Position numbers and translations under genes: made by a program. Source: Octodonta nipae (lineage: Eukaryota; Arthropoda; Insecta; Coleoptera; Chrysomelidae). Taken from it: a stretch of DNA of 64,000 bases. Location: assembly GCA_034190945.1 (NCBI GenBank), contig CM067222.1, positions 44,930,643 to 44,994,642 on the forward strand, written 5' to 3'. Of this stretch, positions 42,486 through 54,484 are shown piece by piece (within the stretch, counting starts at the first letter, position 1; every line of letters starts with the position of its first letter). The notes beneath the pieces were generated by a model. It was not told where the DNA came from. It did not search any database and worked only from the letters and a program-made list of their open reading frames with translations.

Positions 42486-43771
42486 TACAAGGGATCCTTA
42501 AAGTAATGGGACATAGCTCAACAACTAGACCTGACGTCTGAGATCAAATTATACCGATTAAAAAAACACACCTTTGTAAATAAGCTCTTCTTTAAAAAGT
42601 CATAGCGCCCTAAAGAACAATATTGTTACGAGAATTCATCCGACAGTTGGTGCAATCGGCCATCAACTAATTCGTGGAAGGGAGGTTATTCCGACACTTC
42701 TGAGAAGGCCAAATGTTTTGTTTCCAGAACATGAAAGAGTTTCCCGATGGTTCGTGCACTCACCAGACAATTCGAAGAGAAATATATAAATATGAACAGC
42801 TGGCGATTGGAGGCATTCAGTTTTCGACGGTCGATTTTACAGATAAGATAAAATGTAAATAGTAGTTTCTGTGAATATAAAATGTGTTAAAGTTGTGGAA
42901 ATAAATTAGAGTGAGTTGGACTGTGTTTTTAAATAAATCCAAAAAGTGAACTGAACCCGAGTGTGAAAATAAAAACATTACAATAGTAATTATACACGCT
43001 ATTCTCATACACTGAGAGATGAAACTCCACGTCTAGCCACAACGAATCATTTTTTAGTTTTTTAGTTTACCACTAGATATTACTCTTAAGATCAAAAACA
43101 CTTTGTGATTTATTCTAGATAGCGCTCCAGCCAATTTTGCGGTGATGTTCAAAACTCTTTAAGTAAACATTTTCCATAACTTAGGATAGGACGCGCTAGT
43201 GGTCATCCTATTCCATTAGGCTTCTTTCTAAGGGGTCACATGAAATCCAATGTTTACAGACATTCTAGTAATACAAGACAAGAATTATGAAGGAAAATTA
43301 GAAACGCTGGAAATTAAATTAGACAAAATCCAGGTAAACGTTGTCAAAAATGCATTAAAGCTAATGGTGGCCATTTTGAGAATCTTTTATGAATAAAATT
43401 TTGTTTTTGTTACCTAAATAGTATTATTAACACTCGAAAAAATGTCATAATTAGTAACAACTCGATACATGTTATCGATACGAAACAAGTGTAACTTGTT
43501 TAAATCAAAATAACACATGTTTCATAATATTTACCCATAGTAGCGAAAATGTCACATTAATATACAGAAAAAGACGTTACAATTTTTTTTTTCCTGACAG
43601 CGCCCTCTATAATATTCGACGAAACTTAGTTGCTAGTATTGTTCGCCTTCCCGTGAAATCCATGTCTGTCAATTTTCATTTCTAAGAAAGAACTTTTGTA
43701 TTAAGGTATATTTGGATGATTTCAGAAAGTTGTAGTTAAGTTGTGTCGCATTACTTTCGGGACACCCTGTA
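42486..43771 (+). mobile_element. Mariner-like element with transposase remnant, interrupted by a solo LTR
   Basis: The left end TACAAGGGATCC...AAAGTAATGGGACA corresponds to the inverted right end TACAGGGTGTCCCGAAAGTA, then ATGCGACA. At about 43115-43391 the plus strand encodes the transposase C-terminus in broken frames: SAPANFAVMFKTL, GFFLRGHMKS and, near the stop, CIKANGGHFENLL. This is the GGHFE-type terminus of IS630/Tc1-mariner-related transposases, just past the last catalytic acidic residue region. Removing the nested LTR leaves about 0.92 kb, so the N-terminal half is deleted. Inactive. Confidence 0.75.
42623..42979 (+). repeat. Gypsy-type solo LTR with ACAATA target duplication
   Basis: The 357-base LTR starts TTGTTACGAGAATTCATCCG, contains AGAAATATATAAATATGAAC (probable TATA box) and ends at AAAACATT. 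The bases ACAATA flank it on both sides (42617-42622 and 42980-42985). The exact edge could shift by one or two bases because the duplication overlaps LTR-like termini. It is of the same family as the LTR at 30.03 kb and was presumably left by recombination between two LTRs. Confidence 0.85.
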
Positions 43772-43774
43772 AAT

Positions 43775-45430
43775 ATAACCAAGTTTACACATCTCTATTG
43801 ACAATCAACTGACAAGGCTAACATAGTATTCCAAAAAAGACAAGCATTTGACTGTTTTTTTTTTCCAAAAATATAAGAATTAGGAATTATAACCTAAGCC
43901 TATTGTACGGTAACTGAGATTCCATTTAATACCATCCAAATAAATATAGCCTTTAAATTAAAATTCAGGTTATACACGCCTGAATTTGTCAAAGTTCACA
44001 GTGCTACATTATTGATGAAAGCTTCACTGAACTACAATATTTATTTGTAGAGATTTTGTTAATTTCTGCAAGCGTAAAAAATGGTTTAATTACAAACTAG
44101 ATAGTCGAAAACCTAAAAATCCAAATTTTCAGGCTCCCAATATTCTTCGTTCCTACACACTTTTAATAGGCCACTCAGTTTGAGGTATCCCGAATAATGT
44201 AGAAATCATTGCTGTATTCAACAATACTAATAAAAACTAATAAAACCCGTCCTATCAAATACTATATATTTAACTTATCTTTCAATGACCTTAACCACAT
44301 CGATTTCTTACATTATACATGACTACTTCAATTAGTGTATAACTGAATATTAAGTAAGACGTGAACATCTTTCATGTGAGCATAAATTTTACCTTTGATA
44401 TTTAACATTCCCACAGCTTGTTCCTATAAGTGCAAACACATCCGCAATGCATCTTTGTAATTAACTTTAGGTGATCTAAGTTCTGTGACTGAAAGACGAA
44501 TATTTTGTGTTATATTAGGAGTCAAGGTTCAAATAACCGTTCTTTATGAAAAAAAGTTTGTGTATAATAATCGTTCCCATATGATTATTAATAGCTATAA
44601 AATTATGAGGTAACTTGTTGGTAGAAATGTGATAAATTGAATTAAAAGGTTTATAAATTAACAATGATGTTAGTGAAAATTTAGTCTGTTACTCAATTAA
44701 GATCGAAAAAAGTGTAAAATATGTCAGATTAAGTGTTTCAATCTAATTAGTTTTGACCGATGCATTAAGAGAATGTGACCGTTACGTCTTTAAGAAATAT
44801 TCACTAAGTGGAATTCTTAATCAAGCATTTAAAACGCTTCGACCATTCCAAGTTATTTTTGATAGTAACATATATTTACTGGAAAATGCTTTTATTAACT
44901 TTGAATTTGAAAATTCCTATCATAATTTAGCAGCATTGGCATTTACAATTTTAAAGTATATCTGGGACTCTACCTTCATAAGTAGAGAGAATAAAGCTGT
45001 ATTTCAGAAAACCAAATTTCTCATTAATTAATCACATCTTATATTTTATTTATAAATACAGTTAATAAATGTACAAATGTCGATGCAAAAAAAAACAATG
45101 TATCTTCATTGTGGAAAAGATTATATGGAAAATATTAATAGTAAATGCCTAGGTTTGGATTATAGTTAATATCACATAAATGCAACTAGTTCTATAATTT
45201 CTTACATTATTTTACGAAAAAACGTACGTTTAAATATGGTGGCAATAGAAATAATATAATACTTCATGTAATCAAAATAAATAAATAAAATAATTACTAG
45301 CTAAGATGTACATTACCTAATTAATACTAAAATGAAATCACACTCAAATAGATAAGCAATGTTACTTCTAGCGCAAAATTCAATGCATTTTCTTGTATAG
45401 CTCGAATACGCAGATATTTCCCCCCACCAC
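43775..45430. other. AT-rich DNA, no gene that can be supported
   Basis: A 92-codon frame at 44753-45031, starting from TTG, has ordinary amino-acid composition, but I recognise no family and no flanking splice or promoter support. Confidence 0.35.
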
Positions 45431-45435
45431 ACTGG

Positions 45436-45492
45436 AATGACGTCATGAGCCACGCCTTCATTGAAGCCCTCTCATTGGACAATGGCCACGTG
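45436..45492. promoter_or_regulatory. CRE, CCAAT and E-box cluster
   Basis: TGACGTCA (45438-45445), ATTGG (inverted CCAAT, 45474-45478) and CCACGTG (45485-45491) lie within 55 bases, in a patch less AT-rich than its surroundings. These are classical activator sites, but no gene could be attached to them. Confidence 0.25.
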
Positions 45493-45724
45493 CTCTGTTC
45501 AAACACGCCAAATTCAAAAGAAGAAGAAAAAGTCTAGTTATCTTTCCGTACAGAATATGACCCGGCGCTGTCATTTCCAGTGAGCGAGCTGAAACAGGGG
45601 TATATGTGTTACTGTCGACCAGTTTTGGAAAGTTACGAAAGTTACGTTTGTTAAATCTCTCTGATTGTAAAAGTAACGGCGTATCAAGTTGCACACCTTC
45701 CGAATTTGATTCAACATTTCTGCC

Positions 45725-45960
45725 TTGGTCAAAATAAAGGTCTACTGGTACCTAAAACGGCCAAACAGCTGCTCTACTAAATACCGTTGCTACAGCATCT
45801 GCCTCTTGGTTAAGAACTTAGGGCCATTTGCTGAAGTACTCAACAGTAGCCTCTTAGTTTTTGGGAATACCCACTTTGAATAGCTTCATTTTCCCAACTG
45901 TTCCATTTTACATCCCTTACAGCTGTACATACATTTACGACACCACTCTAACTTTCTATT
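45725..45960 (-). mobile_element. Ty3/gypsy integrase fragment
   Basis: Minus-strand translation reads CMYSCKGCK at about 45920, then YFSKWP and NQEADAVATVFSRAAV at about 45780-45840, and YFDQGR near 45730. These align in order with the zinc domain end and the two-Asp catalytic core of gypsy integrases such as the one at 30.8 kb. It is short and frame-broken. Confidence 0.55.
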
Positions 45961-45964
45961 ACTT

Positions 45965-46315
45965 TGTCAAGTGTTTAATCCATGCCTAAGATGGCGGATA
46001 CTCTTTTCTTTGATTAGACCAATTCAACACTTTCCTAGATTCTTTTTAAAACTCTATTGTAGGTTGGAAGAGTTTCAATTGAGCCCACAATGATTTTATG
46101 ATCATCCCTTTGTGGATACGTCTATATGTTGTTCTTTGTCAAAGTTGGTTAGATGTCTAGGTCTTCTACTTAGTCTGTTTTGCAATGCTCTGTAGTCCAA
46201 TACTCATTTGCTGCGACTCTAATATGTTTAACGGACATGTCTTTTCGGACAGTAATGTCTCATAGCTTTCAGAGACAACGTGTAAATAATGCAGTATTTT
46301 AGGTTTGCTTATCAA
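45965..46315. other. No feature seen
   Basis: Possibly more of the same dead element, but nothing could be matched. Confidence 0.3.
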
Positions 46316-46324
46316 CATTTCAAA

Positions 46325-46910
46325 AATATTATAGATGCTATGCAGATGATACCGTCCTATTAACCAACACCTATAAAGAACTTTTGAAAATATTATATAA
46401 ATTGGAAATAGAAAGCAGTAATGTCAAGTTGTTAACCAATATGTCTATTTGGGAGCACTGATTTCAAATGAGGGTAGTTGTTTACAGAAAATTAACTGTA
46501 GATGCGAAATCATTAGACGGGCAAGAAAAAGCCTCCAAAAACTTGATGTGAGAGTGCTCTCATTGAACACAAAAAAAATCCTTAAAACACTAATATTTCA
46601 TGTAGGAGGCGGAAACATTGTCGTTGAAGGCCATCGACCGCAGAAAGATTGACGCGTTTGAGCTTTGATGCTGAAGAAGAATACTACGAATTACTGGACA
46701 GCAAAAAGAACTAATGTATCCATCGTTCAAGAAATCTAAGAACCTCAAAGGCTATCTAACCACCAACTCTCTGGATTGATCAAATATGGGTACCCACTGA
46801 TTTAACAATAAATCAGCTGCACATGGCTAGAAATGGTTAGACATATAACCAAATGATTGAAGCTTTGATCGCGACTCCTCTGCTAAGAGGAAAACGAAGA
46901 AAAATAACAT
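46325..46910 (+). mobile_element. RTE-like LINE reverse transcriptase fragment
   Basis: RYADDTVLLT-like sequence (about 46335-46365) holds the RT catalytic ADD. It is followed after a deletion by YLGALISNEGSC and EIIRRARKSLQKLDVRVLSL (46446-46570), then KIDAFEL and RRILRITGQQKE near 46650-46710. This order is that of RTE-like non-LTR retrotransposons at the RT palm-to-C-terminus. Frame shifts and an internal deletion mark it as dead. Confidence 0.65.
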
Positions 46911-46919
46911 AATTTCTTT

Positions 46920-47980
46920 ATATTCTATAATAATGTAACGCAAAAAAGCACTTTTAAACTTACCATCCTAAAAAATCAACGTCGACAAATTCAATATATA
47001 ACAAAAGTATTATTTTTAACAAGAAAAGTCTTGATAAAAATTCCAGGGACATGTTTGTAGAGACGCCACTGAAGGTTTTACGTCATGCTAGCATAATCCA
47101 ATTCTGAAAACCAGCTAAAAATACTTTCAAAGCTAGTAAAAAAACGCTTTGAACGCCCTTTAAACTAATCTATGTCGTAGCGGTCATTACGTCCATGAAA
47201 AATTTTCTTCATGAAATGACCTGTGTAATTAAACCCTGAAATATTGATACGACATTAACTTGTCTCAAACGAAGCTTAAAATACTAATAATTATCCAACA
47301 CAGTAATTTCAGTTATTTAAAATAGAACAAAAATGTCTGTAAAATATTAAAGTTCGTCTTCTGCCAACCCCTTAGTCATTCAGTCTATTAGAATGTAGTA
47401 GACATTTAAAAATTATAAGATTCTTTTCTACTTCACAAACGGAACTTTAAACTGTAGCATCTTAAGCCTCGTTTATAATTGAAAACTGCAATTTTGTTTG
47501 AGTCGAACATTTTCCCCATCTTGCTTTCTGCACTCTTAATAACTATTAAGTGGATTTTTTTTATGTGATATGACTACAAACATTTAGCGTTTATATGGTA
47601 CTTATAAGAATGGTTTTAGTGCAACGTATTTCTATCATTATGTCTGTTAACAGACCTTTTCACGGTACTAGCGGTGAATGACTTGGTATTTCGATAAAAT
47701 ATTGTTTACGACAGTTTGCCAGTTGCAGCCAAAATTAGCTTTCAGCATATATATGGGTCCAAATAAAATGGTACGACCTGGAATTACAATTATTGGTAAA
47801 TGTTTGATGCAAGAAATACAAATTTTAAAATAAAATTTAAAATTTGTCGGCTTTGGACGCATGCAATGATGCTGATATATCCTTTACATACATGTAGTTA
47901 TAGGGCGCATAAAGTTTGAGCCTCACCGAAAACGCCCGTAAGCGATTAAAAGCATTCGAAATATAGTTCTAAAAAGACTC
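46920..47980. other. AT-rich DNA, no gene seen
   Basis: Nothing recognised on either strand. Confidence 0.4.
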
Positions 47981-47984
47981 AAAA

Positions 47985-48115
47985 AGGGAGAATTCCTAAT
48001 ATGATTAAATGGAAGAAAATGGCGGATTTCGGACACTCGTGCACTACGGGTACGGAGTATGGATTGCTGCAGCTAATCTCACAAGGCAAAATTAACAGCA
48101 AGAGAGGACTTAAAT
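47985..48115 (+). mobile_element. LINE C-terminal fragment
   Basis: GLLQLISQGKINSKRGLK, part of an 87-codon frame, resembles the conserved LQLI-QGKI-KR block at the C-terminus of RTE/jockey-type LINE proteins in insects. The rest of the frame does not match. Confidence 0.4.
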
Positions 48116-48119
48116 GTAA

Positions 48120-50910
48120 AGGCAGTTCCGTAACATCAACAGAACAGTCTTGTACAATTATTGGTCAATTTCAACCCTGTCTGTTTACATCGTCAGTCCA
48201 ACTTGTGGATGGCCGTCCCCTGCTTCTCTCTATTTGTGTACCAGTTATCTGTCATTCTAGCTAGGTTATCAGACCAATTTTATTTTTAATTGCTATTAGA
48301 ATTACCTCTAGAAAACAGGAAAAATAAAAAATTAACATAGTCCTTGAATGATCAAACAAAAACCAATTTCCCTCCTGACAGACATCTAATTTACATCATT
48401 TGAATGTATTCTTTTCTAAGTAATTCTGACCTGTTTTTTTATGTTATGAATCTATAATTTCCGATACTATAATTTCAATATTCCTCTTAATTGTATGTTT
48501 AATTATATCGGTATATTTCTTTGTAATACCTTTTTAGGTATTTAGGATTCAGGATTCAGTTCTACTCTGTATTGTAAAGAAGCTATTCACCTGAAAGAAT
48601 TGCCAATCTGAGAATTATGTAAGTGAAATTATCAAAGTGCCTTTATTTTAATGATATTAAAATGAATTTTCATCAAGTAAAGACCGAAACTGTGATCAGT
48701 CTATTACAGATGTCAAGTACTTATTATTTGTTACATAAAACAGGTGACCAGAGAAAATCTAACGACCAGATCACATTACAAAAACTGTTTTGCACACGAA
48801 AATCTGTATTTCTGTCAGTTAGGGATATTAAAAAATTCAAAATATCATGAATTTGACATCAGTCAGTTTTTATACCACGAAATATAAACCTGATTTTTAA
48901 TATTTGCATTACACACTATGAAATCATATTAAAGTAAAGCCAGAATTGTTCTTCAAAATGTAATTTACTATTACTAAATATTGATTTTACATGAGATCTT
49001 ACTTCGCTCCAAAAATATCTATAAAGCAACATGCAATAGTAGTACCTACGTATCTTCATAACCCAAATATTTTTTCTTCCAGTATAATTCCCAAACCCAT
49101 TAGAGTAAATAATGGCAAAATTGATTGTAAGCAAGATCTCCACTAAATAAACATTTCATAGTTTAAAAAATAAACACGACTTTGCGTTTATTTAAAACAC
49201 GTAAAAAAAATTATTAATGTTTGTGGAATGGATAAAGTACAGACGAGTTACTGTATTAAAACATATAAAGATATCCAAAGTTTGATAATCCCAATGTTAT
49301 CGGAAAAGTCGATGAGACGTTCATATATCTATGGTTGACTTAATCTGAAATTAGATATAATTTGGTGCCACGTTAAGTTCCATATTAATGAAATATAGTC
49401 ATTAATTATATTTGTGGATATTTTAGTAACTAAGAAATTAATTATCTGGCTGAGATTGAAACCACGATTATTTCCTTAAATGTGTTTTTTATGTCTTATT
49501 TCTTAAACTTATAATATATTGAATAAACAAAATGTGACAGCTCATTTTAGATTATTTCAAGAAATTGTTCTCAGTGGAAAATAAAAGAGACGTTGTAATC
49601 TTATGAAATAAGTGTCAGTTTACTGTTCTAGAAACAGTATATTTTTTTTCTTGCGTTATTACATTGAAATATTATCATTTTATTATTATTAGTGTAAAGA
49701 AATTGGTCGTAACGATTATAAACACACTTCTGGTTCCAAAAAGGTTGTCTCTTGCGAGACGGTTGAGGCTTTGACCTTATTAGCCAGATACCAGTATTCT
49801 ATTTATTAAATGGTTTATATACAATACTATTGCCTTGCTATATCTCTAACCTAACACATTTATTCACTACAGGAGCGTCTTTATTTTAAACTCACGAAGT
49901 TCTCACCAATATTTGTCGTTTAGAAAAATAATAAAACGTCAGAATTTTAATTAACGACACCAATACTAACATACACATCCATTCAGAACTATTTGTTATA
50001 ATTAATAACAGCATAAAAATATTTGTAATTAAATAATTATTACTTTCATATTACCAATAACCTTATAATATAATAAATAAATGTATCTAAAAAACATCAA
50101 ACATCATAAAAGTACCATTTGACAAAAAACAAATAAGGTATTTATTGGTCTATAATCAAATGCATAGAATACGTTTATGAAGGTATTTGATAATTCGCCC
50201 CTTGGCAACTGAAAACATTTTTTTGATTTAGGTGACAACAGGCAAGATGAACCTTATTATATTGCGATTATTAAATTAAGAAAATTTCATTCTCAAGGGA
50301 TTCAATAATAATAAGTAATCAATAATTATCAAATATATGAAAAAGTAGTAAGCTTGAATTAAATTGAAATAAAAGTGTTAAGAAAGAAATGTAACAATAA
50401 CCGTGGTAGTATAATAGTGATATGAAATGAACCAGACCGAAAGGGGTGATGGTCACTAGGGGCATGTTATCCCACACAGAGAACCACCGATCTAATACAC
50501 CAAACGAGAAAAAATATATTAGCAATTGAAGGGCAAAATGAAAAGATATTGAAACGATATAAAATTATAAATATTGAGTATGTATAAATATATACAATTT
50601 ATAATAATATTATATAATATATACAATCTGTTAAATTAACATTATGACTAAACATTTCATTTTGGATATTCTTAAAAAACATTTTTTACGCATTATTGTT
50701 CCTGCTAAAGTACGGTAAGTATGAATTATTGTAGAAATTCATTGTCCAGAAGAGAATAATTGAATTGTGTTTAAAGTATTATTTTATCGTGAAATAATTT
50801 TCGACATTTAGGAATTTCAGCAAAAACTAACTCACAAAAAAAATCTCGAAAAGATAATATTTGTATAAATTAATTAGTAATCAATTAATTTCGAAAAGAT
50901 TGTTGAGGAG
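48120..50910. other. AT-rich DNA, no gene seen
   Basis: Short frames (for example 48623-48850 plus and 48916-49143 minus) show no recognisable family. Confidence 0.4.
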
Positions 50911-50919
50911 GTATTGGAT

Positions 50920-50975
50920 TAGTTTGCCTGTTCATTAGGAGAGAAAACCCTAACCAACAGGCAAAATAGTAGTAA
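50920..50975 (+). repeat. Diverged Penelope-like 3' fragment
   Basis: AGGAGAGAAAACCCTAACCA and CAGGCAAAATAGTA match the sequence just after the Penelope-like remnant at 7.29-7.33 kb. Nothing else of the element is visible. Confidence 0.35.
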
Positions 50976-51004
50976 ATTAGTTTTCACGAGTAATTTAAAA
51001 CTCA

Positions 51005-51375
51005 GGAACACTACCTGGCTATATTAATCTACTGATGGATGAAACTTTTCCCAATTTCATGCCATGGTCTTCTGTAGCTTATTTTCACTATTGAGTTCCT
51101 GTGCTTCCCCTTATGTTATCTACCCATCTTGTCTTTAATCTTCCTGCGCTTCTCTATCCAAGCTTAGGTCCCTCCTCCATGATTAGCTTTGTACATCTCT
51201 CATCAGTTCTATGGGTCACATGTCTGCTCCTTCCATTTCAGTTCAGCCACCCTTTCTAATAAGTCATTATAATCCTTGTTTTTCGATCACTTAATTTCTT
51301 GACTAATATTCTTCGTTCGTCTGCGCGTTGGGTTCTGGCTATTCTCTGAGCATGTTTCTTCCTGAGACTTTTATT
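51005..51375 (-). mobile_element. LINE C-terminal fragment (RTE-like)
   Basis: The minus strand encodes, across frame shifts, an ARTQRADERRILVKKLSD-like segment, LSWLNWNGRSRHV, IMEEGPKLG and then LKTRWVDNIRG near 51110-51160. The RTRW-D-I block is the hallmark of the C-terminus of RTE-like LINE proteins. Stops are frequent. Confidence 0.55.
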
Positions 51376-51379
51376 TTTC

Positions 51380-51605
51380 AGTTATACAAGTAAGTACATG
51401 AAGAATACACTAGTCGGTTACATTAACGGTTAGTCCTACTAATTAAGAATTGTGATTCAATTCTGTCATGGCTTATTAGCAGAATAGACTAGAATTTCTG
51501 TGAATGTGCTTTCAGTAGCTGCTATAAAAATTTGGGGGATTTGTTTCACTCTGGCTTATTCCTGTCTTTATAGGGATTGATAAAATTAGTTCCTGAAAGT
51601 GTATA
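51380..51605. other. No feature seen
   Basis: Short spacer between two LINE remnants. Confidence 0.4.
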
Positions 51606-51607
51606 TG

Positions 51608-52935
51608 TAATAATAATAATAATAATAAAGGTCTTTTATTGCAATAGTACAACAGATTTTTTTTAACAAAAATAAATTGTACATTTTCGGGGAAAGCAAG
51701 GCGCAGTCTAGCTTATATAGCTACTCTACTGAACCTTGTTAATACCGTTGACTAAATTTAACACTAAACACTAAATTAACACTAATTCACCAGTTGACAA
51801 AAGTCTTAAAAATAGTTCTAATAAAAATATGGAATTTACAAAGAAAAAAAAAATCACATGTGTTAAGCATTAGTCTATAAATTAGATAATAAAAGTTATT
51901 TGAATTTTCTCTTAAAGTTTTTTTCATTAAGTGATGTTAATTCTGCTGGTAAGGAGTTGTAAATTTTAATTGCATTGTAAGTAAATGATCTCTGAAACGT
52001 AGCAGTCCGATGGTGTGGAATCGTTATTTTGTCAGGAAATCTTATAACTCTAGAATAAATATTTAATCGGGCAATAAATTTACTCTTCAAGGCTAATGGA
52101 AAGGAGACGTTTGACAAAATCTTAAAGAAAAAACTAGCCAAATGCAACTCCCTCCGTACATCCATCCTTAGCCAATTAAGTTCTTTAAAAGTATGCGAGA
52201 TATGGTCATATTTACGCAATCCGAATATAAATTTGCAGCAGGTATTCTGAACTTTTTGTATACGGATTCTCTCAATCAAGTTTAAACAGGGGCCATAAAT
52301 AAAGTCACAATAATTAAAATTTGACAGGACAAGAGATTCACAAAGCATTTTACGCATGGAAAGACTTAAAATTTGTCTGTGGTTATACAATATCTTTAAC
52401 GACAAAAATGACTTTTTAATTAATAATTTTACGTATTCTCGAAACCTTAATTCAGTATCTAACACAATGCCCAAATTCTTTGCGCAATCTACCTTAGGAA
52501 GAGGTACGCCACCCAAGAAAATGTTTAAAGAATTTTTTATAAATTCCTTTTTAGGACCAAAGATCATAACATGTGATTTCAAAGGATTCAGCTTAAGGTT
52601 ATGTTCAGATGAGAGTTGCTGTAATATATTTATATCATGATTTATTAAAGAAGAGGCATTTACATAATCCTGAGGGTTAAAATGAAAATAAACTTGGGTA
52701 TCATCCGCAAAAGCAAGGATTCTACAATATTTTAGAGACTTAAGAATATCGGATGTATAGATAATAAAAAGTAACGGTCCTAGTATAGAACCCTGAGGCG
52801 CCATCATCATCATCATCAGCGCCAATGCTTGATCCTGAAATCCAACATATTTAAGTATTGCTAACAAGAGTTCGTGGTTAATAGTGTCGAACGCTTTGGA
52901 AAAGTCCAAAAGAACTATGTATTGAGACCTGTAAA
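51608..52935 (-). mobile_element. 5'-truncated LINE with 3' (TTA)n tail
   Basis: A minus-strand insertion begins mid-RT near 52932 and ends in a TTA-type triplet tail (51611-51630 on the plus strand, as AATAATAAT). 5' truncation plus a short repeat tail is the normal product of incomplete LINE reverse transcription. Between the RT frame and the tail lie about 265 bases of 3' UTR. Confidence 0.8.
51896..52909 (-). CDS. LINE reverse transcriptase, C-terminal 337 codons (CR1/jockey-like)
   Basis: An unbroken frame encodes the palm and C-terminal part of a non-LTR retrotransposon RT. The motifs are DFSKAFDTINHELL at the start, PQGSILGPLLFIIYTSDI near residue 39, and FADDTQVYFHF near 67, with the catalytic Asp pair. 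Further on are KNLGIVLDTELRF near 144, NYCDFIYG near 199 and a C-terminal TATFQRSFTYNAIKIYNSLP motif. The upstream frame is open but starts inside the domain, so the copy is 5'-truncated. Between YVGF and PQGS the usual ~40-residue segment is absent, replaced by QDQALALMMMMMA encoded in part by a (CAT)n-type run. Openness over 337 codons suggests a fairly young copy, but it is not functional. The exact clade is uncertain. Confidence 0.85.
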   Translation of the reverse strand: MDFSKAFDTINHELLLAILKYVGFQDQALALMMMMMAPQGSILGPLLFIIYTSDILKSLKYCRILAFADDTQVYFHFNPQDYVNASSLINHDINILQQLSSEHNLKLNPLKSHVMIFGPKKEFIKNSLNIFLGGVPLPKVDCAKNLGIVLDTELRFREYVKLLIKKSFLSLKILYNHRQILSLSMRKMLCESLVLSNFNYCDFIYGPCLNLIERIRIQKVQNTCCKFIFGLRKYDHISHTFKELNWLRMDVRRELHLASFFFKILSNVSFPLALKSKFIARLNIYSRVIRFPDKITIPHHRTATFQRSFTYNAIKIYNSLPAELTSLNEKNFKRKFK

Positions 52936-52939
52936 TAGA

Positions 52940-53755
52940 TGTTCGTTACTAACCTACCTACTGTATATTCTACTTCACCATAGAGATTAGCAGTGCCCAT
53001 ATTTCAATAGTATCGATTGGTTTTTCAATATCGATAATATCCAAGTGAAGATCTACATTATATTCGTTACATTTTTCTGTTTCCAATCCAGCCAATTTTC
53101 TGGGCAGTGGGTGATCTATTTTTGCCCTCAATCTCTATATGAGCACTATTGTTAGTAATCTGTACGTTTGAAATAGTAGTCTTATCAGTCTGTCTTTAAA
53201 AAGCTTCTCTATTTCTAGTACGCTCCTAGTGTATTAACAATAAATGTGTGTATTCAAAGATCCGGTGAAAAAACTCTAATTGAGTGCCACCGAGCTACAA
53301 CAAAACATTATGTGGTAAAAGGGAAGTGTAGGTACAAATATAAAGGACATTTGTGGTAATAGCCTTGTCTAAACCAAGTTAATTATAACAAAACTTAAAT
53401 TCTAGAAACATAATCTCTAAAGTTAGCGATTAAGACGAATGACTTTTTGCATTAATCGAAGAACAGAAAGGTATTCAGTGTTTTTCGTTTCTGAGGACTT
53501 GATCCGGAAGGAACTTGACTTCAATGGAAATAAAAAATAGATGTTATAGATTACTGAAAAACCTTGTTAGCTGACAATGAGTTGAAATCTAGACGAATAA
53601 GACAAGAAGAAAATAAATGATAAAAGTAAAAAAGTCACAAAATTAGATAAGAACAGACAATATGGAAGATCAAGGGGCAATAAAAGATTTGATTAAAGTA
53701 AAATACCACCGAAAGAAGAAACACTAGAATTAAAAATTATATATATATAAACTCT
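52940..53755. other. No gene seen
   Basis: AT-rich, nothing recognised. Confidence 0.4.
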
Positions 53756-53764
53756 TACTGACAA

Positions 53765-54240
53765 CTTATTAAACAAAAAATTAAAGAAAATTGCTATTAA
53801 AGAAGTCTATCCCACTGACCCCAATCCCATACCTAAATTATACTATACTTTCATATTCAATGGAACCCCCTCACAAAATATCTCCCAACAACAAACAACA
53901 ATTTATCTAGAAATAAAAAACAACAAAGACAAGACTGACAAAAATTCTAACTGTGGGAGTTTCTATATTGGTCACACTAGATGATCTTTCAATTCAAGAT
54001 GACGTGAACACACTAGAGCTTTTAAAAATCAACAACAAAATAAATCTACATTTGAGGACCACTTGTTAAAAGAAAAACATATACCTCAACATACATTCGA
54101 AACAAAAACAAAAGTAAAAAATTATAGCTTCTTGAATCACTTGTAATTAATAAAAACAAAAATTCTCCGAATCTATTAAACGACCAAACTGATACCAATT
54201 CATGGCCATTACTTAATCTTAAAATTCATTTCTAAATAAC
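53765..54240 (+). mobile_element. Penelope-like element, GIY-YIG remnant 3
   Basis: CGSFYIGHTR, SFNSR, REHTRAFKN, KSTFEDHLLKEKH and HTFETKTKVKNYSFL appear in order at about 53950-54150, with stops between some of them. This is the GIY-YIG nuclease of another Penelope-like lineage, different from the ones at 6.8 and 32.1 kb. The AT-rich part before it may be decayed RT. Confidence 0.65.
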
Positions 54241-54395
54241 ATTATATTATATTATTAACATCTATTCTCAACAATGTTTCATAAATATATAATTTAACTC
54301 AGCATTTCCTGGGAAATTCCCCAGAATTAAAACTTTTCAATTATTTTATTGCCTTACCTGTAGTTTCTTTGTAAGAAATATAAATTTTGCTTTCA

Positions 54396-54440
54396 TTCTA
54401 TTTCCAATTTTGGGCGAAGCCAGCCTGAGCGAAATATATG
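54396..54440 (+). ncRNA. Possible hammerhead-like relic after remnant 3
   Basis: GGGCGAAGCC, AGCC, TGAGC and GAAAT follow one another near 54410-54440, about 250 bases after the nuclease. This is reminiscent of the hairpin-GAAA motif after the other two Penelope-like remnants, but clearly degenerate. Confidence 0.2.
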
Positions 54441-54484
54441 TCAAATTTAAAGAAATAAAAGTGAAAATTTAAACAAGTGTTTGT

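Noticed and set aside
44753..45031. 92-codon frame in an AT-rich gap
   Set aside because: It starts at TTG, with no recognisable domain and no supporting signals.
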